Assembly (NCBI RefSeq): GCF_036763085.1
Contig: NZ_JBAIYU010000010.1
Span: 823,591 to 887,590 of the forward strand
Origin: JBAIYU01 sp036763085
GTDB taxonomy: Bacteria > Bacillota > Negativicutes > DSM-1736 > Dendrosporobacteraceae
Reading direction: 5' to 3'
DNA: 64,000 nucleotides
The number at the start of each line of letters is the position of its first letter. Positions within the stretch are counted from its first letter, which is position 1. This document shows positions 60,176 to 64,000 of this stretch, piece by piece. Position numbers and translations under genes: made by a program. The notes beneath the pieces are model-generated. The model searched no databases. It saw only the letters and a list, made by a program, of their open reading frames with translations, and was not told the origin of the DNA.

Positions 60176-61315
60176 ATGTTAGCTATTCAAGGTGGCATAG
60201 TCTATACTGCAGTTTCTGGGGTTTTACAGGGTGCGACTATCTTAATCGATAAAAACAAAATTATTGACGTTGGGCACCATGTGCCAATTCCCCATAATGC
60301 TCAAATAATTTCAGCTGAAGGCAAATCGGTCACACCTGGGCTTGTTGATTGCCATACTCATCTTGGAATTGCCGAAGAGGCCGCCGGAGATGCCCATTTG
60401 GATAAGAACGAAGTCAATGATCCTGTTTGTCCACATCTTCGTGCTATTGATGGAATTAACCCCGAAGATCCTGGGTTGCACGATGCCTATAGCTCAGGTA
60501 CTACAACTATTATAGTTACTCCTGGCAGTGAAAACGTCATTGGCGGGCAAAGTGTTGCGATTAAAACCTATGGCAATATAGTCGATAACATGGTGGTAAG
60601 GCAGCCCGCCGGCTTAAAAATGGCGTTTGGCGAAAATCCAATCAAAATGTATATGAATAAAAACAAGCCACCGTCTACTCGGATGAGTATCGCTGGCATG
60701 ATTCGCGAAAATATAATAAAAGCACAAAGTTACGATAAAAATTATCGCGCTGGTAATGTCGACCGCAACTTGAGGCTGGAAGCTATTGTAATGATGCTAA
60801 ACAAAGAGATCCCGTTACGTGCTCATGCCCATGCTGCCGATGATATCATGACAGCAATCAGAATAGCTGAAGAATTTGATTTAATTTTGACCATTGAACA
60901 TGCAACCGCTGGGCACAAAGTTGCAGAAGAATTAGCTAAGAGAAATATTGCGGCTACTATTGGTCCTTCAATAACAGCAAGGGTCAAAGTCGAACTAAAA
61001 GACCGAACCTATCAAACGCCAGCACTTTTGCATCAAGCAGGGGTTAAAATTGCCCTTATTACTGACCATCCTTTTCTCCCCGTAAGCAGCCTCCGCTTAG
61101 AGGCGGCTTTAGCAATCCGAGAAGGACTCCCCCGTGATATTGCGATGAAAGCAATTACTCAAAACGCTGCTGACATTATTGGAGTAGGCGATCGTATCGG
61201 AAGTATTGAGAAAGGCAAAGATGCTGACTTAGCTATATTTGATGGAGATCCGTTTGCCATCTCTACACAAATAGAGCATGTATTTATAAATGGGCAGTCT
61301 GTATTCCCAAATTAA
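60176..61315 (+). CDS. Amidohydrolase family protein
   Basis: The 379-residue barrel has the metal-binding LVDCHTHLG near residue 60, later histidines in RAHAHAADD and TIEHATAGH, and ALITDHPFLP in place of the final aspartate region. The C-terminal KGKDADLAIFDGDPF closes the beta sandwich. It resembles imidazolonepropionase- or dipeptidase-like hydrolases of uncertain substrate. AGGAGG precedes the ATG. Its stop codon overlaps a convergent very small gene by 4 nt. Confidence 0.85.
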   Translation: MLAIQGGIVYTAVSGVLQGATILIDKNKIIDVGHHVPIPHNAQIISAEGKSVTPGLVDCHTHLGIAEEAAGDAHLDKNEVNDPVCPHLRAIDGINPEDPGLHDAYSSGTTTIIVTPGSENVIGGQSVAIKTYGNIVDNMVVRQPAGLKMAFGENPIKMYMNKNKPPSTRMSIAGMIRENIIKAQSYDKNYRAGNVDRNLRLEAIVMMLNKEIPLRAHAHAADDIMTAIRIAEEFDLILTIEHATAGHKVAEELAKRNIAATIGPSITARVKVELKDRTYQTPALLHQAGVKIALITDHPFLPVSSLRLEAALAIREGLPRDIAMKAITQNAADIIGVGDRIGSIEKGKDADLAIFDGDPFAISTQIEHVFINGQSVFPN

Positions 61316-61419
61316 TAATCATGTCCTTCCTGTTTGGCTATAGCACATAAGGAAGCTACAAGTACGCCGACAGTTCCCCCCGCGATACCGGCAATAATCA
61401 ACCAATACCATTCAACCAT
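61312..61419 (-). CDS. Very small membrane protein
   Basis: A 35-residue frame starting MVEWYWLIIAGIAGG with AGAGGTG 6 nt upstream, consisting of one glycine-rich membrane helix and a short KQEGHDY tail. It overlaps the stop of the amidohydrolase gene on the other strand. The clear helix and ribosome binding site support it despite its size. Function unknown. Confidence 0.5.
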   Translation of the reverse strand: MVEWYWLIIAGIAGGTVGVLVASLCAIAKQEGHDY

Positions 61420-61628
61420 ACCAAACACCTCTTAAAACTATTATTTGGAAATCATATGATGCCATTTTTATTCTTATACCATTAAATTCACGGGCTAATC
61501 CTACTCCTTAAAAAACTACCATAGTTATCGGATAGCTTTCTTACTATAACAAACAGCGACATATGCCATTGTTTTGGTGTACAGAAGAAGTCATGTTTCC
61601 TTATGAATGTAATAACTATGCGTTAATA

Positions 61629-61680
61629 GGATATATAAAGGCCATATCAGCTTAGATGCTAATATGGCCTTTATATATCC
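61629..61680 (-). terminator. Terminator after 61683 gene
   Basis: A 19-bp perfect inverted repeat (core ATATAAAGGCCATAT) with a 14-nt loop, 3 nt past the stop codon. Confidence 0.8.
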
Positions 61681-61682
61681 TA

Positions 61683-62051
61683 TTAAACTTCATTAAATCG
61701 CGAAATTATGCACGACGTGTGATTAAACTCTTCAGCCATGACTATAACATCCCCTCTAGTCACAAATTGTGCTATTTCATGTTCAACCAAACGTTTTACT
61801 AAATTATTGTTAGCCACCCAAAATTCTTTGAGCTGACCATCACTCAAAATTCCAACTTTATACACAGTATGACTAGAAAAAAAAGCTTCTATCTCATACA
61901 CCTCTCGACTGACCACAATCCCTTTACGGGAGATATTATATTCTAAGGACCAAAAGCTATCACGGTAGTCATCTGGCACAAGGAACATACTAGGATAAAG
62001 CCATAGATAAATAAACGCTACTATCAAAGCTAACATCCTTGACCATAACAT
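61683..62051 (-). CDS. Hypothetical protein with N-terminal membrane anchor
   Basis: The frame opens at a GTG at 62060; the ATG at 62051 has AGGGGGTG 6-8 nt upstream and is preferred, giving 122 residues. One membrane helix (LALIVAFIYLWLYPSMFLV) is followed by a small soluble domain. I recognise no family. It is the first gene past the rRNA operon. Confidence 0.5.
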   Translation of the reverse strand: MLWSRMLALIVAFIYLWLYPSMFLVPDDYRDSFWSLEYNISRKGIVVSREVYEIEAFFSSHTVYKVGILSDGQLKEFWVANNNLVKRLVEHEIAQFVTRGDVIVMAEEFNHTSCIISRFNEV

Positions 62052-62224
62052 ATACCCCACCCCCTGAGATTACACTTCATGTACATATATACTATAGGAG
62101 GATACATTTATTATATTATATCATATGTATTTTAAGTATATAGATGCTTTTGTAAAGACAAACAGTATGCATTTTTTTTAATATACTGCTCTATACGTAT
62201 ATAGTAGTTACCAAAGCTCAGGAT

Positions 62225-62325
62225 TATATCCATTCAAAACAGACGATCGTCCCCTAAACCGTCCATGGCGCTCCGATGCTAGGCCCATCCGAGGACAGCA
62301 GCAAAGTACTGTTGACTTATAAAAA
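62225..62325 (-). pseudogene. Decayed 5S rRNA-like copy 1
   Basis: AGCAAAGTACTGTTGACTTAT echoes the 5S stretch around AAGTACTTTCGACGTAT. The flanking GTCCATGGCGCT-CCGA block matches the insertion in copy 2 at 62463-62483. No complete 5S remains. Confidence 0.5.
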
Positions 62326-62327
62326 CA

Positions 62328-62359
62328 AAAAAACACTCATCGAATGATGAGTGTTTTTT
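62328..62359 (-). terminator. Terminator between decayed 5S copies
   Basis: AAAAAACACTCATC/GATGAGTGTTTTTT with a 4-nt loop. Confidence 0.85.
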
Positions 62360-62362
62360 AAC

Positions 62363-62720
62363 CGGCATCTACTTATCCTCCCAGGCCGTTTCACATATCG
62401 CTATGCCATCCATGGCACGATATGTACTTGGATACATCCGGGACCATCGGTCGTTCGCTAAGCCGTCCATGGCGCTTCCGACACTTGGCCATCCAGGGCC
62501 GTCGCCAGCCAAGTACTTTCAGCGTATAAGGGCTTAACTACTGTTACGATGCTGACTTAGATGATCTCTCAAATTAAGATATCTAAAGTACATCTAGATC
62601 TTCTCGTAGGCGACGACGATGCTGTTTAAGATAACCTATATGTTATCGAACATCCTTATTCTGCTTAGCTGGTTTCATAGGAAACGAGGTATGGGAACAG
62701 GTGGAACCCAGGTCTTAACA
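62363..62720 (-). pseudogene. Interrupted 5S rRNA copy 2
   Basis: Three 5S blocks appear in order: CCTCCCAGGCCGTTTC (62377-62392), CCAGCCAAGTACTTTC plus GCTTAACTACTGT (62505-62544), and GGTATGGGAACAGGTGGA (62688-62705). About 110 and 140 nt of foreign sequence separate them. The first insert opens with an extended hairpin (ACATATCG/CGATATGT with TGCCAT/ATGGCA inside, 62393-62425). It cannot fold as a normal 5S unless the inserts are removed. Confidence 0.7.
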
Positions 62721-62724
62721 TAGC

Positions 62725-62757
62725 AAAAAGCACTTACCGTGATGGTAAGTGCTTTTT
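62725..62757 (-). terminator. Terminator after the intact 5S gene
   Basis: AAAAAGCACTTACC/GGTAAGTGCTTTTT with a 5-nt loop. Confidence 0.85.
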
Positions 62758-62760
62758 TAA

Positions 62761-62874
62761 TCAGCAGCTTTCTATCCTCCCAGGCCGTTTCCAGCCAAGT
62801 ACTTTCGACGTATACGAGCTTAACTACTGTGTTCGGTATGGGAACAGGTGGAGCCTCGCAGCTATCGCCACTGA
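62761..62874 (-). rRNA. 5S ribosomal RNA
   Basis: The minus strand reads TCAGTGGCGATAGCTGCGAG onward with the universal CCGAACACAGTAGTTAAGC loop region. The ends TCAGTGGC and GCTGCTGA pair as helix I and fix the limits at about 114 nt. It follows the 23S gene by about 100 nt. Confidence 0.93.
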
Positions 62875-62976
62875 ATATGAGGTGAATGTCTACTAGAGTA
62901 CATTCCCTGAAAACTTCACAGAAGATAATTTGCATTTTAGTATCATTTCATTCGATGAATCGAATGCTTGAATGTT

Positions 62977-64000
<1,024 letters not shown>

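Overview
The window is low-GC bacterial DNA with strong AGGAGG-type ribosome binding sites and some TTG or GTG starts that are supported by ribosome binding sites. Its gene set is that of an anaerobic or microaerophilic Firmicute: futalosine-pathway menaquinone enzyme MqnE, PdxS/PdxT, lactate permease, KatG, two YkuD L,D-transpeptidases and a MASE3-like sensor kinase. I infer Negativicutes (Sporomusa/Pelosinus-like). That is a judgement from gene content, not a search. Nearly all genes lie on the minus strand.

Region 1 (0-28 kb) is an accessory, defence-rich block. From left to right it holds a TIR protein behind an XRE regulator; an OLD-type ATPase/TOPRIM nuclease; an HD plus HSP90-type ATPase protein; a large serine recombinase; and a satellite- or plasmid-like module of about 8.8-17.2 kb. 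The module carries a tyrosine integrase, putAbiC-like and GrlR-like cargo, small DNA-binding proteins, a P4-type primase/helicase and a hairpin-rich control region. Next come a nuclease-like orphan and a one-chain restriction-modification enzyme, which share a conserved 3'-UTR motif. A dGTPase-like HD protein paired with a 962-residue SF2 helicase closes the block.

Region 2 (21.8-32 kb) is scarred by recombination. A cupin gene with its promoter is present twice, about 9.8 kb apart, and brackets the dGTPase/helicase pair. A 385-bp segment is also present twice, around a CPBP membrane protein. There is a complete REP-associated tyrosine transposase (RAYT) element with 21-bp inverted ends plus truncated copies, the last 35 codons of a second serine recombinase, and a truncated DUF362 gene.

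Region 3 (32-45 kb) looks like core chromosome: sensor kinase, katG, cell-wall L,D-transpeptidases around a YD-repeat exported protein, lactate permease divergent from an XRE-cupin regulator across a double palindromic operator, pdxST, and a P5C-reductase-like gene.

Region 4 (45-58 kb) is a membrane/metal module. It has two tandem small glycine-zipper membrane proteins, a protein of about 1,709 residues fusing two complete P-type ATPases, and an operon behind a consensus sigma-A promoter with a perfect 7-1-7 Fur box. One operon member combines a ferritin-like helix with the same membrane motif as the small proteins. I infer an iron-responsive membrane system, possibly ferrosome-like. Two DUF445 proteins and a large membrane protein follow.

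Region 5 (58-64 kb) has mqnE, an amidohydrolase, very small genes and the 3' end of an rRNA operon on the minus strand (23S, 5S). Behind the intact 5S gene are two decayed 5S-like copies, one interrupted by two insertions, each separated by its own terminator.
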